NCBI GenBank assembly: GCA_021613335.1
Contig: JAJTWR010000329.1
Coordinates: 1,700,001 to 1,764,000, forward strand
Length of the DNA: 64,000 nt
Source: Whitmania pigra
Taxonomy: Eukaryota > Annelida > Clitellata > Hirudinida > Haemopidae
Direction: 5' to 3'
Positions 12,145 through 25,300 of this stretch are shown in pieces. Under the pieces are notes generated by a model. That model saw nothing but the letters and a program-made list of their open reading frames with translations, was not told the origin of the DNA and did not search any database. Numbering within the stretch: the first letter of the stretch is position 1; every line of letters starts with the position of its first letter. The position numbers and the translations under genes were made by a program.

Positions 12145-12828
12145 TTAACTTGTATCCATTGAGTGGATCTGAATAAAGGCATAATAATCAAAATCATTAT
12201 GTACAAAAATGCATGGAAACAAAATTTGGTCTATGAAAAACACTTAGGTCTACCTGTATAACAAAATAGTTCCTAAAATAGTACATCAGATAGGCAATAG
12301 CTTATAGTAGGATTATAAAAGTAAAATAAAATGAAAAGTACAGAATGGGCGATGTTTGTCCAATTCAGAGCCTGAACGATCTTGTCGTCTTTGGAGGGTT
12401 CAGAGTCCAAATTCCAATATGTCAGATTGCTAAATTTTTTACAAACTGTTAGCACTTCTTGACCCTCCTTTCCTTCATTTTTGGGTCTGACGAGGCAACC
12501 TTAATAGACATTGTGGCCTTTAGAAACATCATTGTGCCTGAATGAATTTTATGACTTCTCACCAATAAATCCATTTGGAACATCAAGCTGCTTTCCTTGC
12601 AATGGTCTGCCCCGAAGCGATGAGCACAAGTGACCTACATTTAGATCTCAATAGAAATTTATTTAAACGCAAGCAGTTGTAAAACAAACCATTCTCTGGG
12701 AATACTGAAGGCTGGAAAAAGTTAGAATCAACTTCTACGTCTGAGTCCAAGCGGCATGGAAGAAGAGTCGCATTACAATCAGCGACGGACTTAATATCGC
12801 AGCCCGTCAATACTGGTCCGGGTTCCAT
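12145..12828 (-). CDS. RNASEH2C: Ribonuclease H2 subunit C
   Basis: Minus strand exons 12690-12828, 12563-12634, 12342-12499 and a short terminal exon 12145-12168. The protein is about 130 residues against 164 in human. The N-terminal part has the conserved ATLLPCRLDSDVEVDSNFFQP block, here read as LLPC then FFQPSVF. The second exon gives SLRGRPLQGKQLDVPNGFIG, and the third gives FSNLTYWNLD and ALNWTNIAHS, matching the human GRCLRGEEVAVPPGLVG, FTLWGLE and LTWPSLAAAIH segments. RNase H2 removes ribonucleotides from DNA and cleaves RNA:DNA hybrids; subunit C supports catalytic subunit A together with B. The last exon is uncertain: if the final intron is retained, the frame runs on to a stop at 12273. 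Its start is head-to-head with DHTKD1. Confidence 0.85.
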
Positions 12829-13414
12829 TTTTCATGAACTTAGTTATTATTAATATTGCCGCTCTGCAGTACTCAATCGACGGTATTAGAACGAGAACAA
12901 TGTACAAATTATACATTAATGAGTATTTTTTAATAAATCTAACAAAAACTTTTTAAAAATTCGTTTAAAGGAAAGTGTTTAGATTTATACATGCAAATCT
13001 TTTTAAACATTTATTATTAAAATTTATTTATAATTAACACACACATCAATTTCACAAAAATTATTTAATTAAAAATTATAAAATGTATGACAAGGTCAAG
13101 CAAGGATGACTTTGAGTTTAAATTAGTGAGACATAAATCTAGTTTAAAATAAAAGATTAATCTTGAGCATATTAATATTTTTTGTGTTTTAATAAATGGA
13201 TTTATAAACTGATAGTCTTTAAGACCATATAATTTTTAAACCAGACTATCATGTTGGTGTTATTACATATTTTTTATTTTAAATTATTTCAATAGAATAT
13301 AAAATTTTTAAGCAATTTAGCTTGCAGGCCAGGTGTACCAAAGTGCGAACTTTCAATCGTTTACATCTGTCGTGGAGCCGGTTTTGTGCTATTGATATCA
13401 ATAATTAGTAGGCC
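12829..13414. promoter_or_regulatory. Divergent intergenic region between RNASEH2C and DHTKD1
   Basis: 586 bp between two divergent start codons, strongly A/T-rich in the middle. It must contain both promoters. I see no recognisable motif or ORF. Confidence 0.4.
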
Positions 13415-16400
13415 ATGACATCAATAATTAACAGAATATCTTTATTGCCTGTCACGTTCAGAGGGCAGATTTTGAAATTCAACAAATACTCTTCAAGAAG
13501 TTATCACACAAAAAAGGGAATTTTTGGTCAACCCAAAGAGCTGGAGAACGGTCTTGATAGATCTAGAGGTCACTTACTTCTTTCTACATTTTTGTACTTA
13601 GGATTGGTGACTAACTTTTAGTAGTAAACATTTCTACAGAATTCAAAACTCAAGAAGACTACAGGTTGTCCAGTTTTATCTCTTCTTTTAGAGGATATGG
13701 ATATTCTCTAGCAAAAACAGACGTCCTCAACTTGAATGAACCTAGGTATTAAAGCATTATCATTATGTTTATACGAATATTTCAGCTTAAAAAACCTGCA
13801 GTATGACTAATGGGTTCACAATAATATTTTGTGTTATTATTTGAAAAAATGTTTACCACAGAATAATTCCCGAGCTCAGACCAGAGAGTTATGGTCTATT
13901 GAATGAAACAATATACAACCTTACTGATGTTCTGCATACTGGTCTAAAACAAGCAACTACATCAGAACTTGAGAAACATTTGCATGATGTTTACTGTGGA
14001 CCTCTTGCTGTGGAATTCCATCATATTAGGGTAATTTTCCTGATTTATTGTATTTACTAAAATGATTTTGTTTCATGATATTTAGGATTCAAAGTACTTT
14101 GATTTCATGTTTTAGTTTTCCAACTTGACCATTGTTGGGTCATATTTGGGTTGAAAGGCTGTGCTAATTTAAATTATACATTGCTAACATGACATTTGGC
14201 TTTTAATTTGTGTCATTTCCATGACATTCCAATTCCAAAAAGTAAATTTAAATAAATGTTATACTATTTTAATTAGGTAGAAAGGCCTTACTACATTCTA
14301 ATTTGCATACTTTAATAGTGGTTTTAAAATAACATGAAATTGTTTTAGAATATGGAAGAAAGGGAATGGTTTGCAGAGAATTTTGAGAAGATTCATGGGG
14401 AACCATTTGATAATGAAAGGAAAATTAATTCTGCTAAGTTGATGCTTAAGTCTCAGGTACTTTTTAAAATGTTCATTTGATTAAATATTTGTGTTGGTGA
14501 TGGATGGCATATCTGGTACAGGTTCATAATAAATATGATAATGTCATGATGTATAAAGATCTTCTGGATTAGATCTTGTGAAAATTAGCAAGGTGCATTA
14601 CTTATTTAGAATGATTGACATTAATATTTCTTAACAAACTTAATGTCATCCTCTTTCTTCTTTGAAGAGTTTTAATGAGGCAGTTGAAGAAATTTTGCAT
14701 TAAATTACATTTACTTTTCTCCTCGATAGGCCTTCGATCACTTTCTTGCCAACAAATTTACAACGGTGAAGAGATACGGTGGCGAGGGTGCAGAAAGTGC
14801 GATGGTGTTCTACGAAGGACTCTTCGAAATGGCTGCAGATGGTCGGAATTCATTAGTTTTATCCCAATCTTAATGTGATTGTTGTAAAATTCATTTGTTT
14901 GGTGGTGGAAATGTTAGTGCTTATTAGTGTTATTATAAATGAATGAATATCTAATGGCTAATCAGTTGAGTGCACAAAATAATAACTGATTGGTAATTGA
15001 TTCAGTGAGCTGTCATTATTATTATTTATTTATTATTATTATTGTTATTTTTATTTAACTATGTAGGATCGATGTGATTTTAAGTATTCTGTATTCTCAA
15101 CCAGTTGGTGTAGACAACATTATCATGTCAATGGGTCACAGAGGTCGTTTAAATCTTCTCACTTGCCTTCTCCAGTTTCCTCCTGTGCAGATGTTCCAAA
15201 AGGTGCTTTAAATTTAATTCCTTTATTTTAATTTATTTGTTTTTCCTCCCTGATTTGAACATGATTTTTACAATGTGCTTTTTGGCTGTTTGTGTTGCTC
15301 AAAGATAACATTTATTAACTAAAAGTGAAAAGTGGTCATTAAGGCGCTTTATAAATTAATTATTATTATTATTAATTGAGTTTTTTGAAATAATAGCTTT
15401 ACTTATGATTGACTTATGTTATGTTCCATTTGCAACCCAAATCATTTACAGTTAAGTAGCTTATATAATAGGAACTTAGAACACATTTGTGTTTTGCTTG
15501 TAATCAGTAGTTACTAATTTTCTGAAATTACTGAAAATTTAGTTAATTAAAAAATATATTAAAAGTTTGTATTTTTATTACAAATGCAAAGTGTACTTTT
15601 GTTTTACTAGACACTCTTTCTTGATTGGTATTATTTTGTTGACTTCAGTTGACTGAGCTTTATATTGATACTCATTTTAAATTTAAAAACCAAAATATCT
15701 TTGTAGATGAAAGGAAAACGAGAGTTTCCACCAGAAATCGATGCAACTGGGGATGTGCTGTCCCATTTGAGTTTGTTTTAGTATCCTGGCTTTCAATTAT
15801 GATGTGTTATGATTTATCAATTTTATATGTTGTTACATTAAGTTAATTCCATGCTTTGTATTACTTGATTTTAATGCTTTGTTCTTCATTCTCAGCTTCC
15901 TCTGTTGACCTTGACTACAATGGCAAGAAGGTTCATGTTACAATGCTTCCAAATCCATCTCATCTTGAGGTTGTTTTAAATATTGAACTTGTTTTGCTTT
16001 TTAACATTTAAAAATTTTTTTTTGATTATTTAAGTTTAAACCATTTAGTTGAATATGTTGTGTGAGCTATTCTAATCACGAATTAAGGAACTGATCTACA
16101 TTTATTTAACACATAAAATTTTAGGCTGCTAATCCTGTTTGTGCTGGAAAGACAAGAGCAAGAATGCAGTCCTTGAGTACTGGCTTCTATGACCAAGATT
16201 CTCATCAATTTTCCAACAGAGTTCTTTGCTTCCAGGTGCATGGTGATGCTGCTTTCTCAGGACAGGTGAATTATTGGCTTGATTGTCCTTGGAAATGCAT
16301 TGCTTTAACGCGTTTTGATTTCAGGGCGTTGTTCCCGAGACTTTCCTTCTTGCTAATCTTTCAAATTACTCTGTGGGAGGAACCATTCATCTCATCATAA

Positions 16401-19400
16401 ACAATCAAATTGGATACACAACTGAAGCTGATAGGGGCAGGTAAATTAGTAAATTGTGATTTAATCTTTCGTTTCTTCTTATATTCCACATTTTTTTAAG
16501 CTGTTGGATTAGTAAGACATATTATGCATAATATTATTATTATAAACAAAGTTTAGGAATTTAGTTAAATTGACTTTGTTGAACATAAAAAAAGAGAGAT
16601 TGTGGCAAGTAGCACAAAATGTTTGGTATTATTTATTCTATTTATTTATTTATGTTTTTTTTCTAATTACCATGGGATGCTTTTAGTAGTGGTCAAATTT
16701 TAAAGCTAAGTAGTAGTAGTGTTTTTTACGATTAAGTGATATTATTATTTATTGCAAAGTTTGTGGCTTAATCCTAGGCTTTTCCAAACCTATTTTAGTT
16801 AAAAAGGCATGCATTGGTAATAAATATGTGTGAATCACAACTGGTTGGTTAGTTTTAATAATAATTAACTTTATAATTAAGGTTTTTATATTATTATATT
16901 CATTGTCATGAAGTTTGTGTAACATTTGCTGTGCAAGTTAACTCAGAGGGTGGCTTGCCTGCGAACGATGGTAAAAGCAACAGTGGTTACATGTCGTGTT
17001 CGCGACCCAGCTTGCCACAAAGCGCCCTTTGGATGTGGCGCCATACAAATGGTTGAGAGCCTCTGAAGCTTACGATTAAATTGCTAAACAAGTAAATATA
17101 TTTATTATTATTATTATATTATTATTATTTTCAGATCCAGCCACCATTGCAGTGATATTGGAAGGATGATAGATTGCCCTGTACTTAGGGTGAATGCAGA
17201 CTTTCCTGAGGTATGATAATACTTTAGCATTACATTTTATTACTCTTTAATTCATTAATGTGTTTGCACAATTTTAATGACAAAGCATTAAAATATTTTA
17301 TTTTTTAATCTAGAGCATTGCCAAGGCATGCAAATTGGCTATGATGTACAGGCAGAGGTTCAACAAGGACATCATTGTCGACTACATCTGCTACAGGAAA
17401 TGGGGCCATAATGAACTTGATGAACCCTCCTTCACTCAGCCTCTCATGTATCAAACCATCAGAAGTCGCCTGAACATCCCAGATGCTTATGCAAATCAGC
17501 TAGTGGTGAGGATGACTTGTTGTTGGAGTAATTGTAGTTTTAAATGTTCTGTAAATAATTGTATTTTTAAATACTTTGTAAATAATTGTAATTTTAACTC
17601 TGAGCTTGTAAATAAACCTGGTGGTTGAAAGGTTGAAGGGCAAAAGCCAGCTCGCAGGTAATAACTTAAAGTTACTCCCTGTAAGTTGGCTTTTGCCTGT
17701 CCAACAATCAATAGAACTTTACATTATGTCGTAATTATGTTTATTTTCTGATTACAATTAACTATTTTTTTATGGGATATTTAAAAGTCATAAAAATCCA
17801 ATTTTGAATTGATTTGTACCTTAATGAAAAATTTTCTGTATTATTATGTACTGTCTGCTCTGTTTTGAAGGCGGAGAATGTTTGCAACTTGGAAGATTTG
17901 ACGGCTGAAGTTGAATCTTGGAATGCTGAATTGTCTGATCAACTCAAACTAATTGAAACCCACGTTCCTAAGGTGACTTCTTGCTCTTGATTTTCATTTC
18001 TTTATTATTTCTACGCTTGATTATTTGTTACTTTATATTTTTCAATATCGATGTTAGATATCAGATGTATTAATTGTTTTAGTTTGAACCTCATTTTATT
18101 AAGCCATTTTTTAAATATTCATTAATCATTACACCACAAGCATTGCAAAAAGATGGCCTTAAAAGATGTCATCTGATTTTTATCACTTTTTTACTGTTTG
18201 AATTAGGCTAGTGACTGTGCACATTTAAAATTGACCACGTTGTCATTATTGTTTCAGGCAAATCACTTAGAAAAGCAGTGGAGTGGCTTGCAGATGTCAA
18301 CAAAGAACATCACAACCTGGGATACTGGTGTGTCCTCAGACATTCTCAAATTTGTTGGGGCACAGTCTGTCTCACTTTCTGAAGGATTTGTAATTACTTT
18401 TTCTCAATTGTTTGTTATTTGAATGGGAATACTGGAGATATTCACTACATTTTTGTTCTAGCATGTTCATCCAACATTGGAGAAAACTCACATTGCTCGA
18501 AGATTGCAAAAGATGGTTGATGGAAAGGATTTGGATTGGGCCACTGGAGAGATACTTGCCCTTGGTTCTCTTTTATATCAAGGTCATTGCAATTATATTG
18601 TTTAATATATGTACATATATGTTTAATATATTATCTATTATGTCAATAATGTCAAATTATGTCAAATATTCTCAATTATAGCAATGTCTTAAGTGCTACT
18701 GCAATAACAGTTTAGTCGGTAAGATTGTGGTATGCAAATATATTTTATTCTGTTTGTTGATTGTGCACGAGAATTTTTGAAAAACAGGTTTTAGTGTGAG
18801 GATAAGTGGACAGGATGTTGGCAGAGGAACTTTCAGTCAGCGACATGCAATGTTTGTGGATCAGGCAACTGATGAGGCGTACATACCTCTTAACCACATG
18901 CTTGAAGATCAGAAGGCCTTCTTTGAAGTGGCAAACAGTCCATTGTCAGAGGAGGCTGTCCTGGGCTTTGAATATGGATTCAGTGTGGAGAATCCAGGCA
19001 TTCTTACTATTTGGGAAGCCCAATTTGGGGATTTCTTTAATGGCGCCCAAATTATAATTGACACGTTCATCACTGGAGGAGAAAGTATGTAAAATTATCA
19101 AAATTTTATTTATAGTGAATTTTGCTTTTAAAATGTGTAACAAAGTCAAAAAGCACTTGTAATGATAACATGATAAAATATTTGTTCAGCAAAATGGCTA
19201 TTACAAAGTGCTCTGACATTGTTGCTTCCTCATGGAATGGATGGTGCAGGACCTGAGCATTCCTCTTGCAGGATTGAAAGATTTCTTCAGGTCCTTGGAA
19301 ATTGAATTTAAATGCGGACAAAATGCAACTGCCGATCATTTTAACTGACTTAACTAAATTAATTATTTTAAATATGTTTTTCTTTAAATTTAAAAGGCAA

Positions 19401-20482
19401 CCAATAGTCTGGAGGATGGTGTTGACGGAGATAACATCAACATGCAGGTTGCCAACCCTACAACTCCTGCTCAATACTTTCATCTACTCAGGAGACAAGT
19501 GAGCCACAAAATTTATTTATATTTTTATAAATGGGTTTGTCAAATCGAATGCATTTATATAATTGCAGTAAAATATGTTATTAAATTTGGGCAGATGCTG
19601 AGGAACTACCGCAAGCCTCTTATTGTAGCAGCACCCAAAGGGCTGCTCAGGCATCCGCAAGCCGTTTCCTCTTTGTCAGAGATGGCCCCTGGCACGTACT
19701 TCCAGCCTATTCTTCCCGATTCGAATGTGGATCCAAAGTTTGTCAAGAAAGTTATTTTTGTGTCTGGAAAGCACTATTACACATTGGCTAAGGAAAGAGC
19801 TGACAGAGGCAGAAATGATGTTGCTATTGTTCGACTCGAAGTAATTTATCTTCACTGACTTCATGGACATACTACATGATTGAATTCATCTTGTGCTTAT
19901 TTTTATTCTTCAGTCACTCTGCCCATTCCCTGCCATGGAAATTCAAGCTGAATTGAAGAAATATAAAAAAGCTAAAGGTACGGACTCAAATGTGATCAGT
20001 TGTATTTAGGATAGCCAGATTTATTAAGACCTAAGATATAAATTTTTATCTAAGTTAAATTATAATTTAATTATTTGGCAAAGAATTTGTTTGGAGTCAA
20101 GAAGAACACCGGAACCAGGGGGCATGGTCTTTTGTGAGCCCACGTTTTGAAAATGTTGTTGGATTAAAAGTAAGCCATTTTGTTATGGAATCATTAAAAT
20201 TTGCTTTAAAACTATATTGTCTAGTTAATGAAATTACTAGTTATTGAAATCCATTTAATCTGGATTGATAATTACTGATAATTGTGGTAGGGGCAATGTT
20301 GTTGCTATAAGTTTTAAAGTGAATTATTAATGCATCAATTAAAACCTTTAATTTTTAATATTACTTAATATTCTCTCAAGTTAAAGTATTGTGGACGTGG
20401 TGTTGGAGCTACACCTGCTGTGGGAATTGGAGAAATCCATGAAAAGGAAGTCAAAGCTGTCATTGAAAGCACTTTCAAATGA
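13415..20482 (+). CDS. DHTKD1: 2-oxoadipate dehydrogenase E1 component DHTKD1
   Basis: 22 exons joined with agreeing phases encode 914 residues (human 919): 13415-13550, 13640-13745, 13862-14030, 14349-14456, 14730-14841, 15105-15202, 15707-15770, 15896-15969, 16125-16265, 16325-16440, 17135-17210, 17314-17505, 17871-17972, 18258-18389, 18462-18582, 18788-19084, 19190-19290, 19397-19498, 19595-19840, 19914-19977, 20084-20169, 20381-20482. The basic N-terminus is a mitochondrial presequence. Conserved E1 motifs are [39 protein letters not shown] (about residues 328-336, cofactor region), [23 protein letters not shown] and [11 protein letters not shown]. The lack of the OGDH-type N-terminal extension and the ATGDVLSHL segment favour DHTKD1 over OGDH. 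The enzyme decarboxylates 2-oxoadipate in lysine, hydroxylysine and tryptophan breakdown, using thiamine diphosphate and working with DLST and DLD. Confidence 0.97.
15335..15375 (+). repeat. Isolated SINE-type 3' tail in a DHTKD1 intron
   Basis: AAGGCGCTTTATAAATTAATTATTATTATT matches the GCGCTATATAAAT-plus-TTA tail of the SINE copies elsewhere in the window, with no tRNA head attached. Confidence 0.4.
16931..17130 (+). mobile_element. tRNA-derived SINE in DHTKD1 intron 10
   Basis: The head GTGCAAGTTAACTCAGAGGGTGGC (A-box region) and GTGTTCGCGACCC (B box) are followed by a body containing AAAGCGCCC and a (TTA)n tail. About the same sequence occurs at 24117-24305. The tail reaches the splice acceptor of the next DHTKD1 exon at 17135. 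Confidence 0.72.
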
Positions 20483-20868
20483 AGTGCCAATTGAAATGAA
20501 GTCATAAACAATTAATTCTAACATTTACTTTCTTTCTTACTGATGCAAAGGGCTATTTTGTCATATGTTGTGTCTTACTCATTCCTTATATATTAAATTT
20601 ATTTAGAAATGCCATTATTTTCTTGCTTATTAAGACTTTCCGTGTGCCTTTATCATGTTGTTGTTTTAAAATTTCCATACATGGTTTATTTTTGTTGTAT
20701 GATGCTGCCTTTTTGCACTACTGCAAACTTATTTCAATTTAATGATTACTCAGATCTGTCACCGTACAATTTATATTTTGATATATTCAAATTTGAATAA
20801 TTATTCAATCAATTTGTTTTCTGTATGTAACGATTTGAAAGGTATATTTTTGAATTCATAGCATCGAC

Positions 20869-20874
20869 AATAAA
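20869..20874 (+). other. Poly(A) signal of DHTKD1
   Basis: AATAAA about 390 bases after the DHTKD1 stop, followed by a T-rich stretch. Confidence 0.6.
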
Positions 20875-20892
20875 TGTTTTTTTCAAATCCAA

Positions 20893-20898
20893 TTTATT
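20893..20898 (-). other. Poly(A) signal of the coiled-coil gene
   Basis: AATAAA on the minus strand about 140 bases beyond the stop codon at 21036. It lies 19 bp from the DHTKD1 signal on the other strand. Confidence 0.5.
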
Positions 20899-21035
20899 TT
20901 GAGAATTTTAAAAACGTGGAACGTTTAAATGTTTCATCAAAAGAAAAAAAATGTATCAACTAAGTCATGGCTCCTAGCAGTCATGTAAGTTTAAGAAAAG
21001 TGTTTTGACATGGAAGTATATCAAAGGATCTTTGA

Positions 21036-22361
21036 TCAAATGGTATCAGATGTTGACGGTTCACACAGATTGGTTATTGCATTCTTCAGTTCTGTAAGTT
21101 GAGTGTCTGATAGTAAGTTTTGGGCGAGAGTCATGTTGCTCAAGTTCTGAAGTTCACTGATACTCTGCTTCAGCTGACTGATTTCTGAGAGTAATTTCTC
21201 GTTTGATGAGGCGAACTTTGTTACCGCTGCGTTGGTTTCAACCTTCATCTGCGCCATTTTATCACGTATTTCGTTGTAAATGTCTCCTGCTGAAGTCAAG
21301 ATTTGAACCGTGGTTTCGGGAATTTCGGTGTTCTTTGCATCCGACAATTTTTCTTGGAGCTGGCTTCCCAATCCTTCTAAATGGCACCAGTTATGATCGA
21401 AGTCGACCGAATTTTCATGGAGCAACTTCATGTCATTCAATTCACCCTGTATTCTTGTATTTTCATCCTTATATTTGATGATCTTTTCTTTAGCCAGCTT
21501 AGCAATTTTTGAGCCCTTCTCTTCAACGTCATTCAACATGGACTTCAACTCGTCGTTGCTCGTCTTCAATTCACGTTGCATCCTCTGGCTATTTTCAAGC
21601 CTAGTCGACAGCGTCTCCATGTTTTTCGTCGCGTCTATCAACCTGTTACACCTGGTTTCTTTCTCTTTTATCAGCCCCTCCACCATGTCGATGAGAGTAT
21701 TGTTCTTTTTTTCCAGGGAAGCAACTTTCGCGTCCAACAATTCTATCAAACGTGTCTTTTGTTTGTCCACCTTCTCTTTTGCTTCCACCTGCATTTCGGC
21801 GCATTTCAGCTCCAACTTCAACGCTTGATTGTTCTTGTCTAAGCAGACGATCTTTACTCTTAACTCTGTGAGTTCCATCTCTCCAGGCGAGATTAAACCC
21901 GTTACAGGCACTTTCGGTAAATCATTTTTAGGAGCCAAAAGTCCTTTCACAAACATGGTTTCCAATTCGCACGGAGGAAGAATCATGTCGACGTTTGAAC
22001 GCACGTTGTTCGATGATTCCTCTTGTTCTTCTGTCGGTTTGTCTTCTTCTCTGAGAAAGATATCATTAGATCTCTATTAAATTATTTCCAGATAATTATA
22101 AAACGCGACATTATTAAATAAAAATTAAAAGTTAGAACTGATGAAAAATTATCATAATGTCCTAAGATCTAAAGGTTTCGCCTTCAACTCCATAGGGAGC
22201 ACTACCTTTCATCGAGTGCGACAAGTTCTTCCTCAGCGAATGCATCGTCCCGATGAAATTAAATATCCCTTAACATGGATTCACTTAATAAAACATTTTA
22301 ATGTCAAAACACTTCACTTTTTCTTTTCCTGTTCCTCTTTTTGATGATCTTCTGGATCCAT
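21036..22361 (-). CDS. Coiled-coil protein, not recognised
   Basis: Two exons on the minus strand, 22318-22361 and 21036-22050, joined phase 2 to phase 2, encode 352 residues. I chose the ATG at 22361 because it gives a short acidic leader (MDPEDHQKEEQEK) that splices in frame to the large exon, whose own first Met lies further in. Residues from about 70 to the end are almost entirely heptad-like charged helix rich in Lys, Glu and Leu, with few Pro or Gly, indicating a long coiled coil broken near the middle (around FDHNWCHLEG). There is no signal peptide or membrane segment. I do not recognise the family. A cytoskeletal, centrosomal or axonemal structural role is possible, but nothing in the sequence proves it. 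A single large exon is unusual among its intron-rich neighbours. Confidence 0.75.
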
Positions 22362-25300
22362 GTTTTAAATTGAAGATGGCGAACAAAAGTAAGCAACGCT
22401 GAAACACCGCAGATAGAGTTGAAATTAAGCTGCTCAAAGATGCCCTCTGGAAACTCTTATACTGCTACCTAGCAAGCTGTGCAGATGCGCTGTTTGGTGC
22501 AGATGAGCAACAAGCTGTCCATTATTCTGCGCAACTAATTGTGAAGTTATTTCAAATAAACTGCGTATTCCTCAATACAGCAGCTCTTCGACGATGATAT
22601 CCACATTTGCATAATTTATCTTGGAGTTAATAATCAGTGGCTGATATGGCGAACTTGTGGTATTTGATAGGAATGTCTAACTCGATTACATATAAAAATT
22701 ATTACAAATGTGTCTGAAAATGCTTAAATGCTTAAAAATTGTTAGAAACTGAAAATTAGCCCAAGGTAATTTACAAGCCAGTTAACGGATTTAATAAATT
22801 TGCTCTAAAAGGATTAGTGTTAATTTTTGTTTATAAAAATCTACTTTAAATTATTAAACAAAACCTATGTTCGAGTGTTGCATTAAATCGCCTCTAGAAA
22901 TTTTTGTCAAGTTAATTGACTGGATTTTGTTAGGGCTCCTTTGGAGTTGATAGATTGAAAGTATGTAAAATGCTTAAAGTGATGCACTTTCAGCCCTGCT
23001 GAAGTCGAAAAACACTGGCTGAAGAGTTGGCTAAGAGAAGAGATGTCGGACTTTTTATTCGGACTATTTCGGTTTTATTATGTCCAGTCTAAATTTTGAG
23101 TCGAGCGTCACATGAGTGAAGAGTTGGCGGGTAGACATTAGAATAAGAAATATGGCTAGCATGTCAAACTCAGCTCCCCAACAACTAACTCCGCACATTA
23201 CAACTAATTGAGGTCATTTAATAAAATTTATGGCATGATATTTTTATTGCTTAAATTTAGAAATATGTTCATGAAATGCATTCAGGAATGCAAAGTATAA
23301 GAAGTGTTTTTAACAAAAAACAAAATTTTATATAGCAACATATACTCGCTGCTCGCAACTGCGTCAATTACGTCACACCCTTCTTTCACCCTCACAGCAC
23401 ACATCCTTTGTGGGCTCAGATCATCAACCAGAGGCTCCCTCATCTAACCGTCTGCCCGAAGTGCTACACCGGGTGGCAGGTCTCTAACCTTGTTTGCAAT
23501 CAGATATGGAATAAGCTTCCTCCTTCTATTAACATTAATTATTAGGTTTATTACAGGACAAAATTCGGTGACGACATGGAGAGGATTTTAAGCATGTGGC
23601 CAGACAGATTTATCTTTTGAGGGAAACCAGGCCTCCAAAATCCACATCAAGACCATCTCCAGCAGGGACGTCCTTAGAGCATTTTCCAAGAGGGAAAAGG
23701 GCAAACCCTTGCAAAGCTTGAGAAGATGGCTTTTTTTTGCGTCCGGTCTAAAGTCAGGGAAGCCGTTCACCCCCAACCCCCCCCCCCAAATTACGTCTCT
23801 GATCTCAAGAATTTTCATTTCATTGGTTAAGATTCGCAATGAAAATTACTTTGATTTCCAGAAGGGCAGTGCCCCTATTCACATGTTAAAGTTCTCTAGT
23901 AATGTCTGAGCATCATTTTTTACAGGATTATATTTTAATAAAATTTAAAGAAATTGCTATCTTTGTAGCTCTATATGGGATTTATCTCTACGCAAAATTT
24001 GGTCGTCCTAGGTGCCCATAATTTTCATACAATTTTATTTTTTTTAATTCGTCGAATAGAATGCGCTCGGAAGCCGGTGGTGACCGCCGGTCGAAGGGTT
24101 CAGATTACCGACAGATTTTGTGTGCAAGTTGGCTCAGGGTAGCATGCCTGCGAACGACTGTAAAAGCAACAGTCGTAACGTGTCGTGTTCGAGATCCAGA
24201 TTGCACCATAAAGCGCACCCTGGTTGCGGCGCTTACAAAAGGTTGAGCCCCCCTGACGCTTATAGCGCTATACAAATAGACATAGACATTATTATTATTA
24301 TATTATCCTGTCTACTCAATACGAGTTTCCCCTAAAATCGCTCAGAAAAATCAAGGTGACTGCCAACAAATTTACAAACAAACATGATATTTCATAAAAC
24401 AATAAAACATAAGAAGTCATTTCATCTATTTTCTGGTGGCGCCAGCCCGCGGTCAAGATTGGTCTTCTGAACTAGCACAATGTACCAATGTGTTAATGTG
24501 CCACCGTCTTACTGTAAACACTAGAAGACTGATGCGATATTTGCCCATGCATGTCCAAAAACACGTACTATCCTCAAAACTGATATAGCATTCAATTCAG
24601 CTGGAAACTTTCAGTACGACGCCAACAACCTTAAATTATCCTGCTTGCAAACATTGGACCACCACATCGCACCCCCTCGAGGTTGATTTTGAAAACGTCA
24701 TGGACGCAGTTTTAATTATATTAGAAGGATGATAGACTGTTTTATTTTTAGTAGAACATTCTGTGTTACTTTCCTATACTTTAATTTTATTTTGTAACTA
24801 GTGCCTTTATAAAACATTAAAACACTTTAAGTAATTTTAGTCATATACACCTTGCGTTTATATTTACAAAATAATTTTATTTAAAAATAAATACAATGAA
24901 ATAATAAATTTTAAGTTTAATGTCGATGTGTGTCATTTTAATGAACTTGGCTACTTGCTCGTGGTCTGACGAAGATTTTGTTTAGTTATTGGTAAACACA
25001 CTCTGCTGAAAGTCGCTTCTTGTTCTGTGTTTCGCTACTGTCGCAACCTGGTTAAATATAAATCATGTGTTCCTTAAGTATTTTCCAAAGCCAGGTAATT
25101 AAATATCTGAATTCGGTAACGAGTTAACCTCGATTATTACGTAACATTAAATTTTGGATTTGAGATATATACTTGTCAACAATTGTAGCTAGATCTATCT
25201 CGTGTTTTCTAGTATTTTCCATTGAGGCTGTAATACCCAGAAAACGGCCACATTATTATTCTAACTCTCTCCTAAATTATAAATAGGACTGCGCATATAC

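Larger units (their letters stand above)
20483..21035. other. Convergent 3' UTR region of DHTKD1 and the coiled-coil gene
   Basis: Holds AATAAA on the plus strand at 20869-20874 and, on the minus strand, AATAAA at 20893-20898 (read as TTTATT). No coding frame of its own is supported. Confidence 0.6.

Noticed and set aside
12342..12541. Apparent frameshift in RNASEH2C at an A-run (about 12480)
   Set aside because: Starting the third exon at an acceptor ending CAG at about 12535 gives a stop and seems to need a frameshift. Using the acceptor TATTAAG next to 12499 instead gives the family sequence in one frame, so no frameshift is needed.
15061..15104. Upstream extension of DHTKD1 exon 6 (acceptor at 15066)
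   Set aside because: That acceptor gives a stop codon in the required phase; the acceptor at 15104 restores frame and aligns with the E1 family without an insertion.
23340..23540. Possible remnant of a retrotransposon polyprotein
   Set aside because: Only a short WNKLPPSIN-like similarity; no reverse transcriptase, endonuclease or terminal repeats could be seen nearby.
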